A DNA stretch of 64,000 bases, from IMG/VR virus record IMGVR_UViG_3300035661_000025, positions 32,401-96,400 of that record; one strand, written 5' to 3'. Below, in pieces: positions 31,000 through 39,042 of this stretch; position 1 is the stretch's first letter, and each line of letters opens with the position of its first letter. The position numbers and the translations under genes were made by a program. Under the pieces are notes generated by a model that was not told the origin of the DNA, did no database searches, and was given only the letters and a program-made list of their open reading frames with translations. Source of the stretch: a virus.

Positions 31000-31953
31000 A
31001 TGATAATAACTCGAGAAATCCTTCAAAACTTATACAATCAGTATTATGAAACAGACCACAGTCTGTTGAGCAAACACAACACTCACGTTCATTATTCAAA
31101 AGGTAAACACACCTCATTATTACTAGATGAGTTAAATCGTGCACCATTGGATATAAGACAAGCTGCACTTCAATTAATCCTAAGCAAACAAATACATCAA
31201 CATACATTACCTTATTTTAAAGGTATTCCGGCTATGGTTACAGCTTGTATTAATCCAGAAGATGGATATCAAGTTGAAGCTATGGACCCAGCATTGCTAG
31301 ACAGATTTTTAACATTAAATGTTACTGTTGATGCAAACGCTTGGCTAAAATGGGCGGAAAATCATGATGTCTTAAAAGTTATTAGATCTTTCATTCGTGA
31401 TAATCCAGACAAATTACATTGGAGTTCAGTAGAAGTTCAAGATTCAAAATATCCTACTCCACGAGCATGGACTAAATTATCGGACGTTCTTAAAAACATC
31501 CCAAATGCCAAGAAAAATCCTTTGACTTTAGATTTAATAAAAGGAAAAATTGGAGAGAGTATTGGGACTCGTTTTTATACTTATTTTTGTAAATTTGATG
31601 AACAAATAACATCAGATGATATTCAAGCATATGTAGAAAATCATGAATCTGAAGATCCAGAAATCATTGGAAATGATTTGAGAAAATCATTATTAAAATC
31701 TATGGATGTATTGAACAAATCTGAATTGACTGAGTTTTTCATTAAGACACAAATAGTAAAAAACGCCACAGTCAGTTCAGCCCTTACCGCACTCAGTATG
31801 TTATGGTGTGTAGAATTGGAAACTCGTGGTTCTATTTTGAGCAATTTAAAAGAAAATCATCTAGATGTATTTAAAATTTTCTTGAATTTGGATACAGATC
31901 GTAAAATAACTAAATCCATCACTTCTTTAATATTAAAAGGACGTGAATCATAA
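31000..31953 (+). CDS. MoxR-type AAA+ ATPase, C-terminal half (split gene)
   Basis: ATG at 31000 is chosen because AGGA lies eight bases upstream; an ATG two codons earlier is too close. After about 35 unmatched residues, SLLLDELNRAPLDIRQAAL (Walker B, residues 39-57), TACINPEDGYQ (sensor 1) and ALLDRFLTL (Arg finger near 102) follow, then a helical C-terminal region. There is no Walker A, so the protein alone cannot bind ATP normally. The Walker A half is at 28337-28711. The missing piece between the halves is 2.3 kb of other genes. Confidence 0.75.
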   Translation: MIITREILQNLYNQYYETDHSLLSKHNTHVHYSKGKHTSLLLDELNRAPLDIRQAALQLILSKQIHQHTLPYFKGIPAMVTACINPEDGYQVEAMDPALLDRFLTLNVTVDANAWLKWAENHDVLKVIRSFIRDNPDKLHWSSVEVQDSKYPTPRAWTKLSDVLKNIPNAKKNPLTLDLIKGKIGESIGTRFYTYFCKFDEQITSDDIQAYVENHESEDPEIIGNDLRKSLLKSMDVLNKSELTEFFIKTQIVKNATVSSALTALSMLWCVELETRGSILSNLKENHLDVFKIFLNLDTDRKITKSITSLILKGRES

Positions 31954-31980
31954 ATATTTTTAATTAAAATAAAGGAGTAC

Positions 31981-32028
31981 ATGTGGGTATTGAATGTTGA
32001 TATGACTTTGAAGGAAAGATTTGATTAA
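31981..32028 (+). CDS. Possible 15-codon leader peptide
   Basis: AAAGGAGTAC followed by ATG and 14 more codons (MWVLNVDMTLKERFD) precedes the PhoH gene. The strong ribosome site is the only evidence; it might help expression of the TTG-started gene at 32049. Confidence 0.25.
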   Translation: MWVLNVDMTLKERFD

Positions 32029-32048
32029 TCACCTTTAGAGGCAGTATA

Positions 32049-33404
32049 TTGAATAATTTTGAAAAAATTTATGTTTTAGACACGAACGTTATTTTGAATG
32101 ATGTAGTTAATATTGAGATCTTATCTCAACAATCATCTAACTTGATAGTTTTACCAGAAACGGTAATGGACGAAATTGATGTTAAAAAGACTGGGTTTGA
32201 AGAAATAAATTTCCAAGCCAGATCTTTCGGACGCTTGCTAGAGAAAGCTGATATATTGTACGCTGATAAAAATACAGATTACACAATATCAAGAATGTTT
32301 ATCAATTCGGATAAAAACATTACTATAGATGTTATTTCATTAAACAAATACAAAAGTGTAGAAGGAAATGTAGACCGACACATTTTAAATGACCGAAAAA
32401 TTTTAGAGGTAGCTGAAGAATGTGAAAGACTTTATGATATTCCAATAGTGTTCATTTCTAATGATGTTATGTGTAGACTAAGAGCAATATCTTTAGGTTT
32501 AAAAACTGAAGGTATGGGTCGAGATTACAAAGAAGACTTGGAATTATATCAAGAAATTGAATATAAAGAAGATACATTACCTAAAGCAGTTGAAGCTAAA
32601 GATTTATCAATTCCTGATAATATTTTTGGATTATGTTTGTATAAAGAAGATGGAAATCGAAGTTACTATTACAGATCTGGAAACATATTTCATGAGATTA
32701 ATGAAGATGAACTTAAACGCCAAGATATCAAACCTCAAAACATAGAACAAAAAATATATTCTAGTATGATAAACGATCCATTTTATGATGTAGTTGTAGT
32801 AGATGCACCAGCAGGTTCTGGAAAAACATTGATTGCTTTGAGTGCAGCTATGAAATTAGTAAAAAAGAATCCTACAAGATTCAATAAAATCGTTTACATG
32901 AGAAAAACAGTAAATGCAGATGATGAAGAAATGGGCTTTCTTCCAGGAACACAAGAAGATAAATTATCTCCTTATTTGGCTCCATTGTATTCTAACTTAG
33001 AAGCAATAATCAATGCTAAATTTAAACAAAATAGAAAATTCACTAAAGAAGAATTAGAGAATAAGATGATTGATTTGATTAAAGAATATCAAATAACATC
33101 TTTGTTTGAAGGTTTTTTGCGTGGAACTAATATAAGAGATGCTGTTGTAATTATAGATGAAATTCAAAATGAATCGGTAGCTAGCATTAGAACATCATTG
33201 ACTCGGGTAACAGAAGGTTGTAAAATAATTGCTATTGGTTCTAATAAACAAATAGATAACAAATATATCAATAAACACACATCGGCTCTAACATATTTGA
33301 TTAACCGAATAATGTTAGAAAACAAAGATGTTAATATTGGAGCAATTAAATTAACAAAAACTGTACGTTCTAGAATTGCAGAATGGGCAGACGATTTTAA
33401 ATAA
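32049..33404 (+). CDS. PIN-PhoH fusion (PhoH2-like RNase/helicase)
   Basis: The 451-residue protein has an N-terminal PIN nuclease domain (YVLDTNVILND at residues 8-18, ETVMDEID, and VIFISNDVMCRLRA) and a C-terminal PhoH ATPase: VDAPAGSGKTLIAL near residue 255, GFLPGTQEDK, and VVIIDEIQN near 367. PhoH2-type proteins unwind and cut RNA. In T4-like phages PhoH is common. Start is TTG after TAGAGGCAGTATA. It may take part in host mRNA turnover. Confidence 0.85.
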   Translation: MNNFEKIYVLDTNVILNDVVNIEILSQQSSNLIVLPETVMDEIDVKKTGFEEINFQARSFGRLLEKADILYADKNTDYTISRMFINSDKNITIDVISLNKYKSVEGNVDRHILNDRKILEVAEECERLYDIPIVFISNDVMCRLRAISLGLKTEGMGRDYKEDLELYQEIEYKEDTLPKAVEAKDLSIPDNIFGLCLYKEDGNRSYYYRSGNIFHEINEDELKRQDIKPQNIEQKIYSSMINDPFYDVVVVDAPAGSGKTLIALSAAMKLVKKNPTRFNKIVYMRKTVNADDEEMGFLPGTQEDKLSPYLAPLYSNLEAIINAKFKQNRKFTKEELENKMIDLIKEYQITSLFEGFLRGTNIRDAVVIIDEIQNESVASIRTSLTRVTEGCKIIAIGSNKQIDNKYINKHTSALTYLINRIMLENKDVNIGAIKLTKTVRSRIAEWADDFK

Positions 33405-33413
33405 AGGAAAGAA

Positions 33414-33962
33414 ATGGGTGTTAGAGAAATAGATTTTATTTCAGAATCAGAAGATTCTTTAAGAGATAAGCTAACCCCATTGCCTTTATCTCCAAGAGAG
33501 CAAGTCTTCGCAGCTAATCAATTGATACAGAATAATAAATGTATAGACATTTATGAAAAAATATTAAAACAATTGATTTTTGAAGACAAAAAATTCCTCA
33601 CAATGATAGCAAAAGCATCATTGACTCAAACGAAAAATCAAATTTACTTTTCTAAATTCCTGGATACTATCCAGGAATTGAATTATAAAACAAAAGAATC
33701 TATAATTCAAGATACATTTCAAAGCACATGTACATCTATGAGAGATGAAATGTTTGATTATTGTTTATCTGTTATTCAAGATGCTTCATTTAAAGACAAT
33801 GTAATTTTCTTTTTATTGAGAAATAATCAAAACTTAAATATGAATAAAGTGAAAATTAGACCTGAGGTTATCCATCAAGGGTTTGTGTCCAATCAAGAAG
33901 AAATTATTGAGAATATAGATAAAGACAAATTTTACTTCAAACATCCAGAATTTTACTTATAA
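33414..33962 (+). CDS. Hypothetical protein, 182 aa
   Basis: A 182-residue mostly helical protein (MGVREIDFISESEDSLRDKLTPLP..., SPREQVFAANQLIQNNK). It lies nine bases after the PhoH gene with AAAGGAAAGAA upstream, likely in the same operon. No domain is recognised. Confidence 0.55.
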   Translation: MGVREIDFISESEDSLRDKLTPLPLSPREQVFAANQLIQNNKCIDIYEKILKQLIFEDKKFLTMIAKASLTQTKNQIYFSKFLDTIQELNYKTKESIIQDTFQSTCTSMRDEMFDYCLSVIQDASFKDNVIFFLLRNNQNLNMNKVKIRPEVIHQGFVSNQEEIIENIDKDKFYFKHPEFYL

Positions 33963-33972
33963 TTAATTTTAC

Positions 33973-33994
33973 ATTAAGTATTTTTTGTTATAAT
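33973..33994 (+). promoter_or_regulatory. Early promoter, ATTAAGTATT with TTTTTTG and -10
   Basis: ATTAAGTATTTTTTG then TATAAT (33989-33994) gives the T-rich -16 region described for Campylobacter promoters. It drives DNA ligase. Confidence 0.7.
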
Positions 33995-34018
33995 TATATC
34001 ATAAAATAAAGGAATACA

Positions 34019-35392
34019 ATGGTAATAAAAATTTTTAATGAGTTAAATGAAACAAATTCTACAAAAGTTAAAGAGCAAATCTTAAGAAAATATGAAGATT
34101 TTGAATTGCTTAAAAAAGTAGTTTATTTGGCATTGAGCCCTCGTGTTAAATTTTATCTTAGAAAAATTCCTGAATACACCTCCAAAGAAAATATGACATT
34201 AGAGGAAGCTTTAGAATCATTATCAGTGTTAAGTTCTAGAGAGAAAACAGGTAATGATGCTATTGAACATCTAAAAGGTATTTTAGAAAACCTATCAGTG
34301 AATGATGCTACAGTTATTGAACGAATCATAAAAAAAGATCTAAAAATTGGTTTAAATGAATCCACTGTAAATAAAGTTTGGAAAAAATTAATTGAAACTA
34401 CTCCATATCAAGGTGCTATAGCTTATGATAAAAGTAAAGTTCAAAAACTATTTACAGATCCCAAAGGTGTTATGTCTCAAGTCAAAATGGATGGAAGATA
34501 TGCCAATACAATAATCACAGAATCAATTGTTCATGAATCCCGTTCTGGAGAAATAACATATTTATCTGGAGCGTTGGATGATGTGTTTGAATCATTCCCT
34601 ATGAATGTAATTTTAAATGGGGAATTAACTATTGATGGAGTAAATCGTTACACATCAAATGGCATCATCGCAAGCGTGGTAAGCATTAGCAAAAAAATGA
34701 ACAATGGAGAAGATGTTTCTAAAGAATTAGATGCATTTAATGAAGAATATAATCTAACATTTGAAGAAATGTTACCAAAAATCAAATATACCGTTTGGGA
34801 TTGTATAACCTTAGATGAGTATTTGAATGCTGGATCGAAACGTCCATACCATGAAAGATGGGAAGAATTACAAGAGATGCTTAAATTTGTAAAAACCGAT
34901 AGAGTTAGATTGGTAGAATACAAAATGGTTAAATCTCCAGAAGAAGCTATGAAACATTTTCAAGAATTATTGGCTCGTGGTGAAGAAGGAACTATTGTAA
35001 AAGGAATGAGCGGTATTTGGAAAGATGGTAAACCAAATTATCAAATCAAAATTAAACTTGAGATTGCTGTAGACCTTAGAATCATTGGGTTCAATGAAGG
35101 TAAAAAGGGTACTCGTTTAGAAGGCAATTTAGGTTCATTGATTTGTGAATCAGAATGTGGTATACTGAAAACAGACCCAGCAGGAATTACAGATGAAATG
35201 AGAAAATTCATTTGGGATAATAGAGAATCATTGCTAAACACTTATGCAGAAGTGAAATGTAAGGGAGTTAGTGTTACCGAAAATGGATACAGTTTGTTAC
35301 ATCCAGTATTCGGAAAACTCAGAGATGATAAAACATCTGGTGACACATTGGAAAATATTTTAAAAATTGAAGAGGCAGCGAAAAGCATATGA
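34019..35392 (+). CDS. ATP-dependent DNA ligase (T4 gp30-like)
   Basis: The 457-residue protein shows the ATP ligase motifs: VKMDGRYAN with catalytic Lys156, ESRSGEITY, NGELTID, EEGTIVKG and YQIKIKLEI, and an N-terminal helical domain (residues 1-130) as in T4 ligase. It seals nicks in duplex DNA during replication and recombination. It is translationally coupled (ATGA overlap) with the GroES-like gene and starts 24 bases after the promoter at 33989, with AAAGGAATACA. Confidence 0.9.
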   Translation: MVIKIFNELNETNSTKVKEQILRKYEDFELLKKVVYLALSPRVKFYLRKIPEYTSKENMTLEEALESLSVLSSREKTGNDAIEHLKGILENLSVNDATVIERIIKKDLKIGLNESTVNKVWKKLIETTPYQGAIAYDKSKVQKLFTDPKGVMSQVKMDGRYANTIITESIVHESRSGEITYLSGALDDVFESFPMNVILNGELTIDGVNRYTSNGIIASVVSISKKMNNGEDVSKELDAFNEEYNLTFEEMLPKIKYTVWDCITLDEYLNAGSKRPYHERWEELQEMLKFVKTDRVRLVEYKMVKSPEEAMKHFQELLARGEEGTIVKGMSGIWKDGKPNYQIKIKLEIAVDLRIIGFNEGKKGTRLEGNLGSLICESECGILKTDPAGITDEMRKFIWDNRESLLNTYAEVKCKGVSVTENGYSLLHPVFGKLRDDKTSGDTLENILKIEEAAKSI

Positions 35393-35685
35393 ATAAATTC
35401 ACAGACGAAAACATCACAAAATTTCAACCAACAGGAGACGCAGTTTTGGTTAAATGCTCATTTAAACCAAAAGAAACGCTATCTGGAATAATTTTAGCAG
35501 AAAAAGATACAATTATTGACCGGCCCGATAGAGGACAGGTAATATCTGTAGGTAATATTGTTAAATGTGTGAAAATAAATGATTTTGTAGTATTTGATAA
35601 AACTGCAGGTTATGATTTATATGAAGGAAGTGATGCACTTTATATTTTAATGCAAGATTCCAAAATATTTGGAATCATTTCTTAA
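35389..35685 (+). CDS. GroES-like cochaperonin (gp31-like)
   Basis: The 98-residue protein has PTGDAVLVKCSFKPKETLSGIILAEKD (first part of the GroES fold with mobile loop), RPDRGQVISVG, FVVFDKTAGYDL and a final ALYILMQDSKIFGI. Phage cochaperonins such as T4 gp31 let the host GroEL fold the large capsid protein. Placement next to DNA ligase differs from T4. It overlaps the ligase gene by four bases. Confidence 0.85.
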   Translation: MNKFTDENITKFQPTGDAVLVKCSFKPKETLSGIILAEKDTIIDRPDRGQVISVGNIVKCVKINDFVVFDKTAGYDLYEGSDALYILMQDSKIFGIIS

Positions 35686-35953
35686 CGGTTATAATATAAC
35701 AGTTATTAGCATACCTTAATAATTGTAGTTTTCCAGAAAAAAATTCAGATTCTAAATTAATAGAATAAAAAAGTTAATGGAGAATTTATTATTTGTTCTA
35801 CAAGTCAATAACTTAGAAATCTTCTAAGTTATTTTATCTAAAATATATTTAGTACTTATTAAATGATTATAATTATCATGAAAATCTTAGTCTATTTTCA
35901 TTTTAAAAAACTTTTGTTTCATCTATTTCAGAATCATCAGATAATGATATTTT
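35686..35953. other. Non-coding gap between convergent genes
   Basis: 268 bases of very AT-rich sequence after the GroES-like gene. It contains a bidirectional terminator at 35807-35833 and nothing else that I can support. A GTTATAATATAAC near 35690 lacks a TG and a gene behind it. Confidence 0.5.
35807..35833. terminator. Bidirectional intrinsic terminator
   Basis: AATAACTTAGA pairs perfectly with TCTAAGTTATT around AATCT, with T-rich sequence on one side and A-rich on the other. It separates the plus-strand ligase operon from the minus-strand fibre genes. Confidence 0.7.
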
Positions 35954-36583
35954 TTACTTCATTTTAGCTTCTAAATCTTGTATTCTAATCTCTTGTTCTT
36001 TTATAGCTTCTACTAATAATGCAACAACATTAGCATATGCTACAGAATAATATCCATCAACTTCTTTTACAATTTCAGGAATTACATCCAAAACGTCTTG
36101 GGCAATAAATCCGATATTTTCTTCACCTGTAGAATTTTTCGTAAAACTAACACCTTGTAAAGAAAGAACTTTACTCAATGAATTTTCTAACGGTTTAATA
36201 TTAGATTTGGTTCTTATATCTGATGTTTCCGTTATACTACCAGACACTACTAAATTTGCATTGATTATTAAATCACCCGTCATTGTTCCTCCAGCTAAAG
36301 GAACTTTAGTATTATCTGTTGTTGACATTGACATTGATTGAATATTATCTAAAATATTTGCAGCTACATCAGAAACAAACTTAGCATTTACAGCTTTTCC
36401 AGAAGATTCCCCTAATGTCAAATTAGGAACTATAGGAGATTCCGTGAAAGTTTTTATTCCAGCAATAGTCTGAGGATCTATAATAGTTACCGCGTTGAAT
36501 GTTTTGTTAGCTAATTCGTAAAAATTATTGTCTACTTCATCTCTAGTTAATGGAGAGTCTTTTTCTCTTCTTAATACTATCAT
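35954..36583 (-). CDS. Short tail fibre protein with S74 chaperone end
   Basis: The 209-residue protein opens with the fibre-anchor signature LRREKDSPLTRDEVDNNF shared with the fibres at 36952 and 46977, followed by QTIAGIKTFT. Residues from 121 form a peptidase S74 intramolecular chaperone (SDIRTKSNIKPL, GFIAQDV, VAYANVVALLVEAIKEQ) that trims itself after trimer folding. A receptor-contact role is expected. It starts two bases before the end of the preceding minus-strand gene, so the fibre genes are one unit. Confidence 0.75.
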   Translation of the reverse strand: MIVLRREKDSPLTRDEVDNNFYELANKTFNAVTIIDPQTIAGIKTFTESPIVPNLTLGESSGKAVNAKFVSDVAANILDNIQSMSMSTTDNTKVPLAGGTMTGDLIINANLVVSGSITETSDIRTKSNIKPLENSLSKVLSLQGVSFTKNSTGEENIGFIAQDVLDVIPEIVKEVDGYYSVAYANVVALLVEAIKEQEIRIQDLEAKMK

Positions 36584-36584
36584 A

Positions 36585-36941
36585 TTATCCTACCAATTCT
36601 CTAAATTCTTTTCGTTTTTGTAAAACATCAGCGTAATCAGTTAAAAGCTTTTCTTTTAGCACATTATCATCTAATATCATAGCTTCGCTTATTTTAGTAA
36701 CTACATAATCAGTTTCTAATAAAAATCGTTTAGCCTTTACAATTTCTTGTGCTTTTTGTTCTTCGGTTGATTGTGTTTTTGTAAGAACTGGGTCATGAAT
36801 ACCTTTAGCTTTTGTATACCATTTTCCCGCACATTCATATCCAGCACCTTCTATAAAGACAATAGACGAATTTTCACTTACTTGAGAGGGTTCATTTTCA
36901 TGAATACCTGTAATTAATTTATTATTTATTTCTATCCACAT
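36585..36941 (-). CDS. Putative tail fibre assembly protein
   Basis: The 118-residue protein has a beta-rich N-terminus (MWIEINNKLITGIHENEP) and a helical C-terminus with AKRFLLETDYVVTKISEA and YADVLQKRKEFRELV, the pattern of phage tail-fibre assembly or chaperone proteins. It lies between two fibre genes on the same strand, which supports the guess. Confidence 0.45.
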   Translation of the reverse strand: MWIEINNKLITGIHENEPSQVSENSSIVFIEGAGYECAGKWYTKAKGIHDPVLTKTQSTEEQKAQEIVKAKRFLLETDYVVTKISEAMILDDNVLKEKLLTDYADVLQKRKEFRELVG

Positions 36942-36951
36942 TCAAAAATCC

Positions 36952-37917
36952 TTATTTTTGCCAAAAAGTTACATAGTTAGCTTGTGCTGCGGCTCGTTGT
37001 TCTGAATTTCCACATTGTATTCTTATTCTATCAGTCATTACATAACTGATACAGTATGAAATATCATCACTGTTAACTGTTCCTGCAAACCACATATTTC
37101 TAATAGAAGGTATTACACCCTTGAAATGATCCATTGTGTATCCAGTAGGTGGAAATACATCTGCATAATTTTCTTCAGTAGATTCTGGTTGATAACCTAC
37201 TTTACTAGTAAAACCTCCGCTACATACAACCATACCAGATGATACAAATAATGAACTTCCTGGTCCAGCTGGTCCCATTGGACCTTGAGGACCTTGAGGT
37301 CCAGCAGGTCCCATTGGCCCTGGAGTAGATGAACCTCCACTAAATCCAATCAACGCAGTTTTTACAAATTCAGTGGTAGCCACTTTAGTAGAATTATCAC
37401 TAGAAGGTGGTGTTGGAGCTGTTGGACTAACTGAAAATGATTTTTGCCCTGAAATTGTTTGATTGGTGCTCAATGTAACAAAACTATCAGTGTCAAATGG
37501 AATAGTAATATCTTGAGAACCGTCAAACATAACACCATTTATTTTTCTACCTATTTTGAATTTATCTGTAGTTCCTGAGTTTCCAGATATATCCGTAATC
37601 AAACCATCTGAAAAAGTTTTTACACCAGTAAACGTTTGAGGTTGTGTATTGATAGCCACACCATCTAATGTTTGTGCCGGGATAATAATATTTTGAGTTC
37701 CGTCAAAAGCTACACCATTAATAGTTCTTGGAGTTTGTAATTTTGTAGCAGATGTCGCATTTCCTACTAAATTACCTTGAATAGGTGAAGTGAATGTTTT
37801 AATACCAGCAATTGTTTCATCTGTGGTTTTATTAACCTTCGTGTTATCAAGATAAGTTAAATTGGAATCCATTTCTTCATAAGTTAATGCTGAACCTTTA
37901 GCAGTTCTTAAAATCAT
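36952..37917 (-). CDS. Tail fibre with collagen-like segment
   Basis: The 321-residue protein has the shared N-terminal anchor (MILRTAKGSALTYEEMDSN), two phage-fibre repeats (TIAGIKTFTS, INGVAFDGTQNIIIP and INGVMFDGSQDITIP), then TEFVKTAL, a Gly-X-Y collagen-like run near residues 199-220, and a C-terminal domain with VTFWQK at the end. It probably forms a trimeric receptor-binding fibre. A palindromic late promoter box lies 27-38 bases before the start. AAGGAAGGTTTCTAA precedes its ATG. Confidence 0.7.
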   Translation of the reverse strand: MILRTAKGSALTYEEMDSNLTYLDNTKVNKTTDETIAGIKTFTSPIQGNLVGNATSATKLQTPRTINGVAFDGTQNIIIPAQTLDGVAINTQPQTFTGVKTFSDGLITDISGNSGTTDKFKIGRKINGVMFDGSQDITIPFDTDSFVTLSTNQTISGQKSFSVSPTAPTPPSSDNSTKVATTEFVKTALIGFSGGSSTPGPMGPAGPQGPQGPMGPAGPGSSLFVSSGMVVCSGGFTSKVGYQPESTEENYADVFPPTGYTMDHFKGVIPSIRNMWFAGTVNSDDISYCISYVMTDRIRIQCGNSEQRAAAQANYVTFWQK

Positions 37918-37943
37918 TTAGAAACCTTCCTTATGTTTTGTAA

Positions 37944-37955
37944 TATTTATAAATA
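37944..37955. promoter_or_regulatory. Palindromic late promoter, both directions
   Basis: TATTTATAAATA reads TATAAATA on both strands. It stands 20 bases from the plus-strand gene at 37975 and 27 bases from the minus-strand fibre at 37917. Confidence 0.65.
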
Positions 37956-37974
37956 GAAATAAAAAGGTTCAAAT

Positions 37975-38259
37975 ATGAATTTGCCCGAGTTTTATATAGA
38001 AAAAAATAATTTTTACAAGAAAGATGATATTGTTTATGAATTGATTTATCAAAATGACCAGTTTAGTATTACTTTAAAGCACCCAATAACTTTCACTGAG
38101 GAAGAAAATACTCAATTAGACACTAGAATTATAGATACCGATTATTTTAGAACGTATTATCCAAAAATATCAGAAACATTTCCTAGCGCTAATTATAAAC
38201 AGAAAAAACTAGTCATAACACATGCACTTAATTCATTAAAGGCATTAGCTGGAGAATGA
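37975..38259 (+). CDS. Hypothetical late protein, 94 aa
   Basis: A 94-residue protein (MNLPEFYIEKNNFYKKDDIVYELIYQ...) read from the palindromic late promoter, with AAAAAGGTTCAAAT upstream. No family recognised. It is coupled to the next gene. Confidence 0.5.
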   Translation: MNLPEFYIEKNNFYKKDDIVYELIYQNDQFSITLKHPITFTEEENTQLDTRIIDTDYFRTYYPKISETFPSANYKQKKLVITHALNSLKALAGE

Positions 38260-38261
38260 AT

Positions 38262-38501
38262 ATGAAATTTGATGATAATATTAGTTCAGTAATTTATTTT
38301 ATTGAAGAAGAATTTAATTTAGAAGAATATCTAGATGTTATTTTCTCAAGAAATTTATCAGATGATGAATTTGAGAAACAAATATTTGAATATGTAGATA
38401 TGATTATATTAGAAATTTCAAATACATTACATATAGAGTTTGACGAAGGAAAGGCTCTATATGATGAATATTTGACTAGAAATATCATTGATATATTATA
38501 G
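38262..38501 (+). CDS. Acidic hypothetical protein, 79 aa
   Basis: The ATG at 38262 has GGAGAATGAAT upstream at good distance; an ATG at 38256 is too close. The product is acidic and helical. Its end overlaps the convergent minus-strand gene by 17 bases. Function unknown. Confidence 0.5.
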   Translation: MKFDDNISSVIYFIEEEFNLEEYLDVIFSRNLSDDEFEKQIFEYVDMIILEISNTLHIEFDEGKALYDEYLTRNIIDIL

Positions 38502-39042
38502 TAAAAATTCCTTCTATAGATGAAAATTCTTGAATATCAAAATCATTGAATTTAAACATATGATTTTCATTTAATTCATTGAACCCGAGCAATATATCAT
38601 TATCAGAGTATTGAAGTTCTTTTTGTGATATTAAACTCTCCGCGCCCTCTTCTCCTGAATAATTGTTTATTTCAAAAACTTTACCTTCATCATCATACAT
38701 CAAGTAATATGCATAAAAACTATTTCCTCGCTTTTCTTTAATTTTAAACAAAATTTCATCTTTATAAGTCAGCTGAAAATAATCACCATTGTCAGCCAAT
38801 AATCCAGTCATTTTGGAATTTGTATAAGATGGAGTGAAAACGATTACATCATCTCTAATAATTTTGACATATTGAAAGCCTGAGATTTCTCTTGAGTTCA
38901 AAAAAGGTATAGATGCATCTATACCTAAAAAAGGCATTTGGGTGGATGGTATTGAATCATTGAACGTAAACTCTATAGATGTATTTTTACCTTCTATTTT
39001 AAACAAATTTAAAGGTACTGAATAATTAATAATTTCAGTCAT
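38485..39042 (-). CDS. Last member of YD/RHS-like cassette, 185 aa
   Basis: The 185-residue protein is beta-rich with YYLMYDDEGKVFEINNY, a YD-repeat-like turn, and LADNGDYFQLTYKDEIL. It belongs to four adjacent minus-strand genes with such repeats. It overlaps the upstream gene by one base. It may be a small fibre or adhesin subunit. No known family. Confidence 0.45.
   Translation of the reverse strand: MTEIINYSVPLNLFKIEGKNTSIEFTFNDSIPSTQMPFLGIDASIPFLNSREISGFQYVKIIRDDVIVFTPSYTNSKMTGLLADNGDYFQLTYKDEILFKIKEKRGNSFYAYYLMYDDEGKVFEINNYSGEEGAESLISQKELQYSDNDILLGFNELNENHMFKFNDFDIQEFSSIEGIFTIIYQ

Noticed and set aside
30994-31110. Split intein at the ATPase fracture: the N-terminal extension of the C-half (MIMIITREIL..., TDHS, THVHYS) loosely resembles a C-intein ending
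   Set aside because: The terminal Asn expected before the splice Ser is Tyr, and the N-half has no N-intein with a leading Cys. The resemblance is weak.
35686-35700. GTTATAATATAAC as a further early promoter after the GroES-like gene
   Set aside because: It lacks TG and an upstream element, and only a terminator and converging genes follow.
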